Source of the DNA: Treponema sp.
GTDB taxonomy: Bacteria > Spirochaetota > Spirochaetia > Treponematales > Treponemataceae
Length of the DNA: 64,000 nt
Assembly: GCA_016281495.1 (NCBI GenBank)
Contig: JAEEIU010000015.1
Location: forward strand, 1-64,000
Reading direction: 5' to 3'
The translations under genes and the position numbers were made by a program. Under the pieces are notes generated by a model, which was not told the DNA's origin, searched no databases, and worked only from the letters and a program-made list of their open reading frames with translations. Every line of letters starts with the position of its first letter. Position 1 is the stretch's first letter. Shown here in pieces: positions 38,856 to 46,486 of the stretch.

Positions 38856-40193
38856 TTACGGACGAACCACAACCTTGGCGAGGTTAGGATTCTTTGCGAT
38901 GTCCTTCTTGAGTCCTTCTTCGCGTGCCTTGTTTACGTAGTCGGGGCTCTGGAAGCTGTATGTGAACTTTGTGTGCACGTCGTAGTTTCCCTTCATCAGG
39001 GCGTATGCGTCTTCTGTCATTACAAGCTCTTCGTCTGTCGGGATTACGAATACCTTTACCTTGCTGTCGTCTGCGGAGATGCATGTCTCGGCGTTTCCTG
39101 TAAAGCTCCATTCGTTTTTCTGCAGGTCAATCTTGATTCCCATGAAGTCCAGGCCCTTGAGGGATGCACCACGGATGATTGGTGAACGTTCTCCAACACC
39201 GGCGGTAAAGATGATTGCGTCAACAGGACCGATTTCTGCCATGAATGAACCGATGTATTTCCTGAGCCTCTGAACTTCCATGTCTATAGAAAGGCGTGCA
39301 AGGGGATCTCCCTCAGCGGCTGCAACCTCAATGTCACGGCGGTCAGAATATTTTTCGGTGATTCCCAAAAGTCCGCATTTTTTGTTCAAGGCTGTGTCCA
39401 TTTCTGCGGCACTCATTCCAGTCTTTCGCATGATGTAGAACGGCAGGGCTGGATCCAAATCACCGGACCTAGTTCCCATGACAAGACCTTCAAGAGGGGT
39501 GATGCCCATTGATGTGTCATAGCATTTTCCGTTTTTCACTGCACATACAGATGCACCGTTACCGATGTGGCAGATGATGACGTTTGTTTCCTCAGGCTTT
39601 TTGTGGAGGAGTACCGATGCCCTCTTTGCGGTGTAGAGGAAGCTTGTTCCATGGAAGCCGTAGCGGCGTGCTGAATATTTTGTGTACCATTCGCGCGGGA
39701 TTGCATACATGAACGAAGATTCCGGCATTGTCTGGTGCCATGCTGTGTCCATGATTGCACACTGAGGAACATTTGGCATGACCTTTTGTGCGGCCTCGAT
39801 ACCCATGATGTTTGCGGGGTTGTGTAGTGGTCCCAGATCCTGTACGGAGCGGAATGTCTCAAGAACTTCCGGTGTAATGACAACGCTCTTTGTAAACTTG
39901 TCGCCTCCATGCAAAACACGGTGGCCTACAGACTTGATTACGGACATGTCTTCGATTACGCCGACTTCCTTGTCTGTGATTGTCTTGAGGATGAGCTCAA
40001 TGGCCTCCTTGTGGGTTGGACAGGGGCTCTTGATTTCTGTCTTGTTGCCCTTTGCCTTGTGGGTGATGCCTGAACCTTCAATTCCAATTCGTTCAACAAC
40101 ACCATTGGCCAGGACTTCCTTGTTGTCCCAGTCGTAAACCTGATATTTTGCAGATGAAGAACCGCAGTTCAAAGTTAAAATAACCATTGCCAT
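38856..40193 (-). CDS. ackA: Acetate kinase
   Basis: 445 residues. Converts acetyl phosphate and ADP to acetate and ATP, the energy-yielding last step of acetate fermentation. Signatures: [14 protein letters not shown] at the N-terminus, the [11 protein letters not shown] segment, [15 protein letters not shown], and [10 protein letters not shown]. An AGAGGAA site precedes ATG 40193; a second in-frame ATG (40187) is possible. No pta gene is adjacent. The transcript probably starts near 40391, giving a leader of nearly 200 bases that contains a large inverted repeat. Confidence 0.97.
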   Translation of the reverse strand: MAMVILTLNCGSSSAKYQVYDWDNKEVLANGVVERIGIEGSGITHKAKGNKTEIKSPCPTHKEAIELILKTITDKEVGVIEDMSVIKSVGHRVLHGGDKFTKSVVITPEVLETFRSVQDLGPLHNPANIMGIEAAQKVMPNVPQCAIMDTAWHQTMPESSFMYAIPREWYTKYSARRYGFHGTSFLYTAKRASVLLHKKPEETNVIICHIGNGASVCAVKNGKCYDTSMGITPLEGLVMGTRSGDLDPALPFYIMRKTGMSAAEMDTALNKKCGLLGITEKYSDRRDIEVAAAEGDPLARLSIDMEVQRLRKYIGSFMAEIGPVDAIIFTAGVGERSPIIRGASLKGLDFMGIKIDLQKNEWSFTGNAETCISADDSKVKVFVIPTDEELVMTEDAYALMKGNYDVHTKFTYSFQSPDYVNKAREEGLKKDIAKNPNLAKVVVRP

Positions 40194-40230
40194 AAAAAAA
40201 ATTCCTCTGTAAATAAGAAAATTGAATGTT

Positions 40231-40386
40231 TCAAATGTCGAGTTTATAAATTTTGAATTAAAAAATTGACTCCCAGCTGGAACCCTACGTGAAAAACGGC
40301 TTCCGCGCTATGCTTGTGCAGATGTTTTTCCCGTAGGAACCCAGCTTCCGTCAATTTTTGCTTGCATTTCAAAAGTCGACATTTGA
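40231..40386 (-). repeat. Large imperfect inverted repeat in the ackA leader
   Basis: Outer arms TCAAATGTCGA (40231-40241) and TCGACATTTGA (40376-40386) are a perfect 11-bp match. Inner arms AAAAATTGAC (40261-40270) and GTCAATTTTT (40350-40359) match, then AGCTGG with CCAGCT, CCTACG with CGTAGG, and GAAAAA with TTTTTC. Together they give one long interrupted hairpin of about 155 nt. It could be a mobile inverted-repeat element or a structured 5' leader of ackA. A tiny frame (40308-40367, minus, 19 codons) exists inside but has no ribosome binding site. Confidence 0.75.
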
Positions 40387-40397
40387 ACCATTGTTTT

Positions 40398-40426
40398 ATT
40401 CTACAACAATACGGATTTTTTTTAAA
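40398..40426 (-). promoter_or_regulatory. Candidate ackA promoter beyond the inverted repeat
   Basis: Minus strand: -35 TTTAAA (40421-40426), 17-base spacer, -10 TAGAAT (40398-40403). It would put the whole inverted repeat into the ackA leader. Confidence 0.5.
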
Positions 40427-40463
40427 GGGCTCAAATAGAAAAAACTAAGTCATGTCGAAATGG

Positions 40464-40541
40464 GAGTTTTGCTGTTTTTCTCAAAGGGAAAATGGGAGCC
40501 TTCGCGACCAAAGCAAAACTCCTTAGCAAGCGTCAGCTTGC
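40464..40541. repeat. Double-hairpin dispersed repeat, copy 1
   Basis: GAGTTTTGCT (40464-40473) pairs with AGCAAAACTC (40512-40521) around GGGAGCCTTCGCGACC. A second hairpin GCAAGC-GTCA-GCTTGC (40526-40541) follows. The same two-hairpin unit occurs at 43360-43437 and 43724-43803. Confidence 0.8.
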
Positions 40542-40576
40542 GAAAGGATTTTTTAGAGTGTTACCAGAGAATTACA

Positions 40577-40604
40577 TTGCAATATGGGGATTGTGTGGTA
40601 GAAT
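40577..40604 (+). promoter_or_regulatory. Promoter of the carboxylesterase gene
   Basis: -35 TTGCAA (40577-40582), 16-base spacer, -10 TAGAAT (40599-40604). Confidence 0.55.
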
Positions 40605-40643
40605 GGAATAATCAATTCTTGAAGAAAAAAAAGGGGTAGACTG

Positions 40644-41993
40644 ATGCTTAGGGTTGTTCAGACTAAGTTGGGGAAGATTGAAGGGATACCGGCGGCGGAT
40701 CCTAGGATTACTGCGTTTAAGGGGATTCCGTTTGCGAAGCCTCCTGTGGGGGAGTTGAGGTGGCATGCTCCTGTTCCGGCGGAAAAATGGGAGGGGACGC
40801 TTAAGGCTTGGAATTTTGCTCCCATCTCTGTTCAGCCGACACCGTATTATGATCCTAATGACTTGTACTGTCGTGAATGGTCGGTGGACAAGGACATTCC
40901 TATGAGCGAGGACTGCCTTTACCTTAATGTTTGGACTCCTGCAAATGAGGCGGATGAAAAGCTTCCTGTCTATGTCTGGATTTATGGAGGCGGTTTTCAG
41001 ACTGGATTTACTGCTGAAATGGAATTTGACGGGGAACGCATTGCACGACGAAAGATTGTGGTCGTTACCCTTGCATACAGATTGAACATGTTCGGCTTTA
41101 TGTGCCATAAGGACATCACGGCGGAAAATCCTGATGAACCTGCCAATTTCGGACTCTTGGACCAGAGGATGGCGCTCAAGTGGGTAAAGGAAAACATTCA
41201 GGCTTTTGGCGGAGATCCGGACAACATAACCATCGGTGGTCAGTCGGCGGGTGGTGGCAGCGTCTTGAACCAGATTCTGTATGGACAGGAAAACGGCCTC
41301 TTTAACAGGGCTGTATGCCACAGCGGAATCTTTGTCATGCCGGGAAACAACATTATGACCCCTGCAACTCTGGAAGAAGCTGAAAAGAAGGGTGAGGATT
41401 TCTTTAACTTTATCGGGGCAAAAAATCTGGAAGAGGCAAGGAAATTCACTACGGAAGAACTGCGCAAAAAGTGGGATGAATACGGTGGACATGCAAAATC
41501 TATCGCAACATGGCTTCCTGTGCGTGATGAAAAATTCATCAAATATGAAGTGTTCGAAGCTTTTGAAAAAAATGCCGTAAAGTCAGTGCCGATGCTGATG
41601 GGCTGGACAACAGACGAGTTTACCTTTGCCTTACCCGGCTCAGATGAAAAGGTGAATGCAATTGAACAGGGGCTTAAAAAATTCCTGGAGCTGACCCAGA
41701 AAAACGGAGACAAAAATCCTGTCTATACATATCAGTTTGATGTGGGAATACCCGGTTGGGACAATCCCGGAAAATTCCATTCTGTTGACCTGTGGTTCTG
41801 GTTTGAAACCCTTGCCAAATGCTGGAGGCCGTTTGTTGGAAAACATTATGACGTGGCACGAAAGATGTGCAACTACCTGTGCAACTTCATAAAGACAGGT
41901 GACCCCAACGGAAACGATGCCGACGGAAGCCTGTTGCAGGAGTGGAAGCCGAGTTCAGACTTGCACCGGGATTCGCTTGTGTTCAGGGAATAG
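40644..41993 (+). CDS. Carboxylesterase, type B family
   Basis: 449 residues. Alpha/beta hydrolase of the type B carboxylesterase family; hydrolyses carboxylic esters. Visible: the AFKGIPFAKPPVGELRW N-terminal signature, the SEDCLYLNVWTP motif, the oxyanion hole YGGGFQTGF, and the nucleophile elbow GQSAGGGS (the usual Glu of GESAGG is Gln here). The catalytic His is likely in KFHSVDLWFWF near residue 380. No signal peptide, so cytoplasmic. It is somewhat shorter than the common 480-550 residues but not obviously truncated. Its substrate is unknown. Confidence 0.92.
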   Translation: MLRVVQTKLGKIEGIPAADPRITAFKGIPFAKPPVGELRWHAPVPAEKWEGTLKAWNFAPISVQPTPYYDPNDLYCREWSVDKDIPMSEDCLYLNVWTPANEADEKLPVYVWIYGGGFQTGFTAEMEFDGERIARRKIVVVTLAYRLNMFGFMCHKDITAENPDEPANFGLLDQRMALKWVKENIQAFGGDPDNITIGGQSAGGGSVLNQILYGQENGLFNRAVCHSGIFVMPGNNIMTPATLEEAEKKGEDFFNFIGAKNLEEARKFTTEELRKKWDEYGGHAKSIATWLPVRDEKFIKYEVFEAFEKNAVKSVPMLMGWTTDEFTFALPGSDEKVNAIEQGLKKFLELTQKNGDKNPVYTYQFDVGIPGWDNPGKFHSVDLWFWFETLAKCWRPFVGKHYDVARKMCNYLCNFIKTGDPNGNDADGSLLQEWKPSSDLHRDSLVFRE

Positions 41994-42087
41994 ATGGTAA
42001 TTCAGAATTGGGTAATGGATTGTTTACGGCTATTGACTGAATAATTAAATTTTTGTAGATTTTTTCAAGTAATATAAGGAGGCATGC

Positions 42088-42357
42088 ATGGGAGTTGCAT
42101 CTTTGATCTTGGGAATCATCTCTTTGGTGATTGCTGTTGGTGGTTCGGTTGCCAATTTGGGCTGGATCGGTTCGATTTGTGGAGTACTTGCCATAATTTT
42201 TGGAATAATCGGCAAAAAGGATGCTGATTCTGGCAGGCAGGCTTCTGTGGGACTTGTTTGCGGCATTATCGCTCTTGCATGGGGCCTTTTGTCTACAATC
42301 GCTTGTGTTGCCTGTGTCGGTTGCGGTGCTGCGGCACTCAGTGGGCTGATAAAATAA
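42088..42357 (+). CDS. Small two-span membrane protein (DUF4190-like)
   Basis: 89 residues, strongly hydrophobic. The pattern SLILGIISLVIAVGGSV ... WIGSICGVLAIIFGIIGKK ... GLVCGIIALAWGLLS is that of the DUF4190/TM2-like small membrane proteins, with glycine-rich helices. TAAGGAGG precedes the ATG. Function unknown. Two longer relatives follow in this region (42489-42893 and 44608-45216). Confidence 0.75.
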   Translation: MGVASLILGIISLVIAVGGSVANLGWIGSICGVLAIIFGIIGKKDADSGRQASVGLVCGIIALAWGLLSTIACVACVGCGAAALSGLIK

Positions 42358-42386
42358 AAAAAAAATTGAAAATTTTCTTAATTTGG

Positions 42387-42415
42387 TTGTTTTTTTACAG
42401 TCAATGTGTTATAAT
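42387..42415 (+). promoter_or_regulatory. Promoter of the second DUF4190-like gene
   Basis: Extended -10 TGT-TATAAT (hexamer 42410-42415) with a weak -35 TTGTTT (42387-42392) at 17 bases. Predicted leader of about 67 bases. Confidence 0.55.
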
Positions 42416-42488
42416 TTTTTTCATAATAAAACAAACTTTGACTGTTAGTTGAGGGAGTTTTATAAAGGAATTTAGGAGGTCATTTAAA

Positions 42489-42893
42489 ATGGCAGATGAA
42501 CAGAACAATGAAGTAAAGAAGTCAAACGGAATGGCTATTGCAGCTCTCGTTTGTGGTATCCTTTCATTATTCTTTGGAGTATGTTTGGGATTCTTGGGAA
42601 TCACAGCATGGATTGGTGTTGTACTTGGTATTGTAGCTGTAGTTCTTGGAGTTATGGCTAACAAGAAGGGCAAAGATGGTAAGGCTACAGGTGGTCTCAT
42701 TATGGGTATCATCGGTATCGTTATCAGCGCAATCTTTGCTATTGCATGTACACTTTGCTATAATGCTGGAGCTAAGGCTTTGGGAATAGATAAAAAGTCT
42801 TTGAAAGAAGCACAGAAAGCTCTTGAAGATTATGACTGGGAAGGCGAGTTGAACAAGGCTCTTGAAGACATTGACTGGTCAGATTTCGAGTAA
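42489..42893 (+). CDS. DUF4190-like membrane protein with acidic tail
   Basis: 134 residues. A polar start MADEQNNEVKKSNGMA precedes three hydrophobic segments (ALVCGILSLFFGVCLGFLG, WIGVVLGIVAVVLGVMA, GGLIMGIIGIVISAIFAIA). An amphipathic, acidic C-terminal helix follows, ending WEGELNKALEDIDWSDFE. It is a clear paralogue of the 44608-45216 product, sharing the N-terminal leader and the NKKGKDGKATGGLIMGI segment. AGGAGGTCA precedes the ATG. It is followed by a strong terminator, so it is a single-gene transcript. Function unknown. Confidence 0.8.
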   Translation: MADEQNNEVKKSNGMAIAALVCGILSLFFGVCLGFLGITAWIGVVLGIVAVVLGVMANKKGKDGKATGGLIMGIIGIVISAIFAIACTLCYNAGAKALGIDKKSLKEAQKALEDYDWEGELNKALEDIDWSDFE

Positions 42894-42924
42894 TTAAATA
42901 TAAAGATTAATTCTTGTCTTTATT

Positions 42925-42959
42925 AAACCGATGAGCAATATAGCTCGTCGGTTTTTTTT
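42925..42959 (+). terminator. Terminator after the DUF4190-like gene
   Basis: AAACCGATGAGC (42925-42936) pairs with GCTCGTCGGTTT (42943-42954), followed by T residues. Confidence 0.9.
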
Positions 42960-42960
42960 A

Positions 42961-43260
42961 TGTCTTGCTGGCTGGTAATTGAAAAAAAAGTTGTTGTCAC
43001 GCGGATTACAGTTAATTAAGAATGCATAATGCGGAATTATGAATTGAGATTGTCTTGCTGATTTGCTTTGTGTCTAGCTGGTTGGTGATTGAAAAAGAGG
43101 TTTGTCACGCGGATTCGAAATGCCTACGGCATTTCCCTATAGAAAGTTGTCTTGCTAGTTGGTGTTTACATCTTGCTGTTTGGTCATTCCGGGCTTGACC
43201 CGGAATCTTAGCGTTGTATATTTTGTAGATGTTGTCTCTTGCCGATTGGGTTAAGAAAAG
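42961..43260. repeat. Degenerate repeat patch (TGTCTTGCTGGTTGGT units, GTCAC boxes, AT-rich repeat)
   Basis: No gene. A 45-base unit at 42961-43007 (TGTCTTGCTGGCTGGT ... GTCACGCGGATT) recurs at 43071-43115. Shorter pieces lie at 43051, 43147, 43169 and 43230. The GTCACGCGGATT boxes are at 42996-43007 and 43104-43115; the second is followed by hairpin AAATGCC-TAC-GGCATTT (43118-43134). An AT-rich mini-repeat lies at 43012-43047. A hairpin ATTCCGGG-CTTGA-CCCGGAAT lies at 43185-43206. Confidence 0.75.
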
Positions 43261-43359
43261 TCGATTTCTATACACCAGCTTATCCCAAAAAACTTCCACT
43301 ACCCCCAAAAGCCAAACAAAAAAATCCTTTTTTAAGGAATTACCACCGAATTATAGGCA

Positions 43360-43452
43360 GAGTTTTGATGTTTTTTTCATACGAAAAATGCGAGCCTTCG
43401 CGAGCAAAGCAAAACTCTTTAGCAAGCGTAAGCTTGCGTCAATCTGCGTGAC
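43360..43452. repeat. Double-hairpin dispersed repeat, copy 2, with inverted GTCAC box
   Basis: GAGTTTTG (43360-43367) pairs with CAAAACTC (43410-43417) around GCGAGCCTTCGCGAGC. The second hairpin GCAAGC-GTAA-GCTTGC is at 43422-43437. It runs straight into AATCTGCGTGAC (43441-43452), the reverse complement of the GTCACGCAGATT box. Confidence 0.8.
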
Positions 43453-43649
43453 AATAAAAAAAATTCAAAAATTTCCCTCAAAAATTGTTTAAAACCCAAA
43501 TTCTGACACCACTTATAGATTAGGGGAGATTCTTCCCTGCTAATTCAATTCTATCAAGGAGTATCAGATGGAGTTTTCGATTAAACCTCAACGGGAATAC
43601 AAGGACAGGCTGTTCAAGGCCATATTCGGGCGGGACACAGATTAATAAT

Positions 43650-43681
43650 AATTCTTAATTCGTAATGCATAATTCATAATT
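43650..43681. repeat. AT-rich mini-repeat inside the broken Rpn gene
   Basis: ATTCTTAATTCGTAATGCAT and continuation, the inverted form of the repeats at 917-940 and 43012-43047. It begins at the break point of the Rpn gene. Confidence 0.6.
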
Positions 43682-43723
43682 AGTTTTTCCCATACAAATC
43701 TAATTGCAGGAATGTAATAATGG

Positions 43724-43803
43724 GAGTTTTTGCGTTTTTTTGCCTGCAAAAAATGCGAGCCTTTGCGAGCAAGTAAAAACTCGAAGAGCAAGCGATAGCT
43801 TGC
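43724..43803. repeat. Double-hairpin dispersed repeat, copy 3
   Basis: GAGTTTTT (43724-43731) pairs with AAAAACTC (43775-43782) around GCGAGCCTTTGCGAGC. The second hairpin is GCAAGC-GATA-GCTTGC (43788-43803). It ends 4 bases before the Rpn coding sequence resumes. Confidence 0.8.
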
Positions 43804-44607
43804 GACATGCATAATGACGTTTCATTTTTGATTGATGACCAGATGGTTTTGTTGGAGCAGCAGTCGACTCATAACCCGAACATGCCTCTGAGAGGGCTTA
43901 TGTATTTCTCTCAGCTCTACCAGGTTTACCTTACAAAGATGAACAGGAGCCTTTTAAGCAGCAAGACTGTAAGGATTCCAACGCCCAAATTCATTGTATT
44001 CTACAACGGCAATGAAGATGAAGAGAGCAGATGGAAAATGAGGCTGTCGGATGCATTCATGAACGAGGACAGGTCGGGTGATTTTGAATGGACGGCGGAT
44101 GTTATAAACATCAACCCAAAATGTAATGAACCACTTCAAAAAAATTGCAAAGCGTTGTATGATTACATAAGGTACGTTTACAGGATAAGGGACAATAGGA
44201 AGTCCGGCATGGACAAAAAGGCAGCGGTCGAGGAAGCCATGGAATGGGCGATTAGGGAAAGGCTGCTGGGTGGATTTTTCAAGGAACAGAAGGAAGAGGT
44301 GACAGCCATGAGTTTGACGGAGTATGATGAAGAAGAATTCAAAAGGGTATGCCGCGAGGATGGCTACGAAGACGGTCTCGCCGAAGGTCTATCTGCCGGT
44401 ATGGTCCAAGGGGCCTCCCAGAAAGCCATGGAAACCGCCGAAAACCTTTTGAAAATGAACGTTCTTACAGATGTTCAGATATCTCAAGCAATCGGACTTC
44501 CATTGGAAAAGGTTCAGAAGATTGCTGAGAGTCTCGTTGTAAAAGCTTAGGAAAGTGCTAATTAAAACAGAAAAGAAAATATAACTGAAAACAGGAGGTC
44601 ATGAAAA

Positions 44608-45216
44608 ATGGCAGATGAACAGAACAACGGAGGGAAAAAAACAAACGGCATGGCAGTAGCATCGCTTGTATGTGGAATTCTTTCGCTGGTATCAATTTTA
44701 TTTAATATGTTTGCATGGATAGGTCTTGTTCTTGGTGTTTTGGCCATCGTATTTGGTGTTGTGGCTAATAAGAATGGAAAAGACGGAAAGGCAACAGCGG
44801 GTTTGGTAATGGGCATAGTTGGAGCTGCAGTTTGTACGATAGTGTTCATTTCATGTGCTGTATGTTTCTACAATGTGGGAAAGACCAGCCAGAAAATCGT
44901 CAATTCAAAAGAATGGAATGAAGTCTTCGATTCAATAAAGGACAAGTCAGATAAAAAGAAGGATTCAGAGAAGGAAGAATCTTATGATGAACTGAGCGAG
45001 GCATTGGACAAGGCTGCAGATGAAATCGTGGACTCAATCGATGTGGAAGGCCTTGAGCAGGGATTGACCGATGCCGCACAAGCCTTGACTGACGGATTGA
45101 CCGATGCGGCAAAAGAGGTTCATAAGGAAACTGCAAAAGGTTTGAAGGATATGTTCAAAGCCCTGGGAGAACTTGACTGGGGCCTTGAAGAAAATGATGA
45201 TGCTGAAGAGGAGTAA
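44608..45216 (+). CDS. DUF4190-like membrane protein with long acidic helical tail
   Basis: 202 residues. The first ~95 residues repeat the 42489-42893 product almost segment by segment (MADEQNNGGKKTNGMAVASL, WIGLVLGVLAIVFGVVANK, GLVMGIVGAAVCTIVFISC). The C-terminal ~100 residues are charged and helical, with a duplicated LTDGLTDAA / GLTDAAQA motif, probably an amphipathic or coiled region in the cytoplasm. An AGGAGGTCATG site precedes it, and a terminator follows. It lies 57 bases after the broken Rpn gene. Function unknown; recent local duplication is likely. Confidence 0.8.
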   Translation: MADEQNNGGKKTNGMAVASLVCGILSLVSILFNMFAWIGLVLGVLAIVFGVVANKNGKDGKATAGLVMGIVGAAVCTIVFISCAVCFYNVGKTSQKIVNSKEWNEVFDSIKDKSDKKKDSEKEESYDELSEALDKAADEIVDSIDVEGLEQGLTDAAQALTDGLTDAAKEVHKETAKGLKDMFKALGELDWGLEENDDAEEE

Positions 45217-45226
45217 TTAATATTTT

Positions 45227-45284
45227 AGGTGTGCAAGGGAATTTTGTAGAAACTGTAAAAAAAAACTTGCACCTCTATTTTTTG
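45227..45284 (+). terminator. Terminator after the third DUF4190-like gene
   Basis: AGGTGTGCAAG (45227-45237) pairs with CTTGCACCT (45266-45274), then CTATTTTTTG. The loop is long (about 28 bases). Confidence 0.6.
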
Positions 45285-45470
45285 TCACACGGATTCGAAA
45301 AATCTAACGATTTTTCTTTTAAATTTAAGATATCTGACTGCTAGTAATTCTAGACAGGATTTTTAGTTTCTGAAGGAGAAGCTTACTAAACCAAGCATTT
45401 TGAGTGGAAACAAGACAATCAAGACAATTCAACAGTCAGAAATTGCGTTAGCAATTTCGAATCCGTGTGA
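45285..45470. repeat. REPIN/MITE-like element with 16-bp terminal inverted repeats
   Basis: TCACACGGATTCGAAA (45285-45300) and its exact reverse complement (45455-45470) bound a 186-base non-coding segment. Each end continues inward into its own hairpin: AAAAATC-TAAC-GATTTTT on the left and AAATTGC-GTTA-GCAATTT on the right. Further in, TCTGACTG (45333-45340) pairs with CAGTCAGA (45433-45440). No open reading frame inside, so it could only be moved in trans. Confidence 0.8.
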
Positions 45471-45480
45471 TTTTTTTTTA

Positions 45481-46467
45481 TCATAACAGCTCCGGGGCAG
45501 TCCTGTAGATGAACTCGTGGATTTTTTCCCAGTAGGTCTGTGGGTGTGCAAAAATCGAATGGCAGTGTTTTGCCTCAGGAAAAATGAACCAGTCTTTGGG
45601 TGAAGATATTGAATTGTAGATCGGTTTTAGCATCGTCGGTGGAACAAGAGTGTCTGCTCCTCCGTGAATCAAAAGAACCGGTGTTCTGGCTTTTTTAAGC
45701 TGCTTTATGCATGAAACTTTCTTTAGGCTGAAGCCAAGCCTCAGACGTATGAAGATTTTCCAGATGTAAAGTCCCATATTTGTTTTTTTATGCATCTTGT
45801 GTTTTCCAAGGTGTTTGAATTGATTCCATGCGGTGTCAAATGCACTGTCGGAGATGGCACACTTCAGGTTTTCGGGAACCGCTTCTCCAAGTGTCATAAG
45901 GACAATGGCGGCACCCATGCTTTCTCCGTGGAGGATGATTTGTGCATCCTTGTCCATTTCGGTGATGCAGTTGAGCCATGCAAGCGCGTCGTATTTTTCG
46001 TTCCAGCCCATGCTAAGGAATTTGCCTTCGCTTTGACCTATGCATCGGTTTTCCGTAAGAATCACGTTAAAGCCCATTTCTGCATAGTGCAGTCCGTAGG
46101 GTGCGATGTTTGCGGTGTTTCCCCTGTAGCCGTGTATGCAGAGTGCATATTTGTGGCTTTCTTTTTTTGCAAGATAGAAAAATCCATGAAGCCTGTAACC
46201 TTCCCTTGAGTTTACCCACAGGTCCTGAACAGTACTTGAATCCCTCCATTCCTGGGCCTTTTTTCTGGTTGAATCCTTGCATTCCTGGATTTCCTTTTCC
46301 CTGTCTGTTTTGGGGGTGGACTTCTTCTTCCATGGAACAGCATTCCATGCTTTTGTCTTGGGCATGAAAAAGGCTGTTATGAATTTGTTTGCTATAATCG
46401 TGATGACAATGCCCGCTATTAGTACTATACCCAGTACAACAATCAGTATTATCTGCCAGAGTTCCAT
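45481..46467 (-). CDS. Alpha/beta hydrolase, membrane-anchored
   Basis: 328 residues from ATG 46467, which follows a GGAGGGAGGGAG ribosome site; the frame is open to 46584 but without a better start. One N-terminal membrane span (IILIVVLGIVLIAGIVITII). The hydrolase core shows YALCIHGYRGNTAN (oxyanion strand), ENRCIGQSEGKFLSMG, the nucleophile elbow HGESMGAAI, a VLLIHGGADTLVP Asp loop, and a late His (AKHCHSI). It resembles the YkfA/BAAT-like family of membrane-linked serine hydrolases found in many gut bacteria. Substrate unknown. mscS lies just upstream on the same strand, 19 bases away. Confidence 0.9.
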   Translation of the reverse strand: MELWQIILIVVLGIVLIAGIVITIIANKFITAFFMPKTKAWNAVPWKKKSTPKTDREKEIQECKDSTRKKAQEWRDSSTVQDLWVNSREGYRLHGFFYLAKKESHKYALCIHGYRGNTANIAPYGLHYAEMGFNVILTENRCIGQSEGKFLSMGWNEKYDALAWLNCITEMDKDAQIILHGESMGAAIVLMTLGEAVPENLKCAISDSAFDTAWNQFKHLGKHKMHKKTNMGLYIWKIFIRLRLGFSLKKVSCIKQLKKARTPVLLIHGGADTLVPPTMLKPIYNSISSPKDWFIFPEAKHCHSIFAHPQTYWEKIHEFIYRTAPELL

Positions 46468-46486
46468 CTCTCTCCCTCCCTCCAGT

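Larger units (their letters stand above)
43568..44550 (+). pseudogene. Rpn-type PD-(D/E)XK nuclease / putative transposase, interrupted by a repeat
   Basis: Two pieces of one gene. 43568-43646, after CAAGGAG, encodes the family's start MEFSIKPQREYKDRLFKAIF and stops after 25 codons. 43807-44550 resumes at MHNDVSFLIDDQMVLLEQQS and continues to the normal end: NMPLRGLMYFSQLYQVYL, IVFYNGNEDEESRW, and a C-terminal EDGLAEGLSAGMVQGA tail. The stretch between them in intact relatives (roughly 35-40 residues) is missing, replaced by about 160 bases of AT-rich repeat and double-hairpin copy 3. The nuclease core spans the break, so activity is doubtful. Internal ATG 43807 lacks a ribosome binding site. 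Confidence 0.82.

Noticed and set aside
40308-40367. 19-codon frame inside the ackA inverted repeat (minus strand)
   Set aside because: No ribosome binding site, and its sequence is dictated by the repeat arms; kept only as a remark.
40572-41492. 306-codon open frame antisense to the carboxylesterase
   Set aside because: Arg/Lys/Pro/Ser-rich translation typical of an antisense shadow; the plus-strand esterase has all family motifs.
42961-43260. Possible CRISPR array
   Set aside because: Repeat units are degenerate and irregularly spaced, spacers are not of constant length, and no cas gene is nearby.
43229-43492. Overlapping small frames in the repeat region
   Set aside because: They read through double-hairpin copy 2 and low-complexity sequence, with no start signals or conserved pattern.
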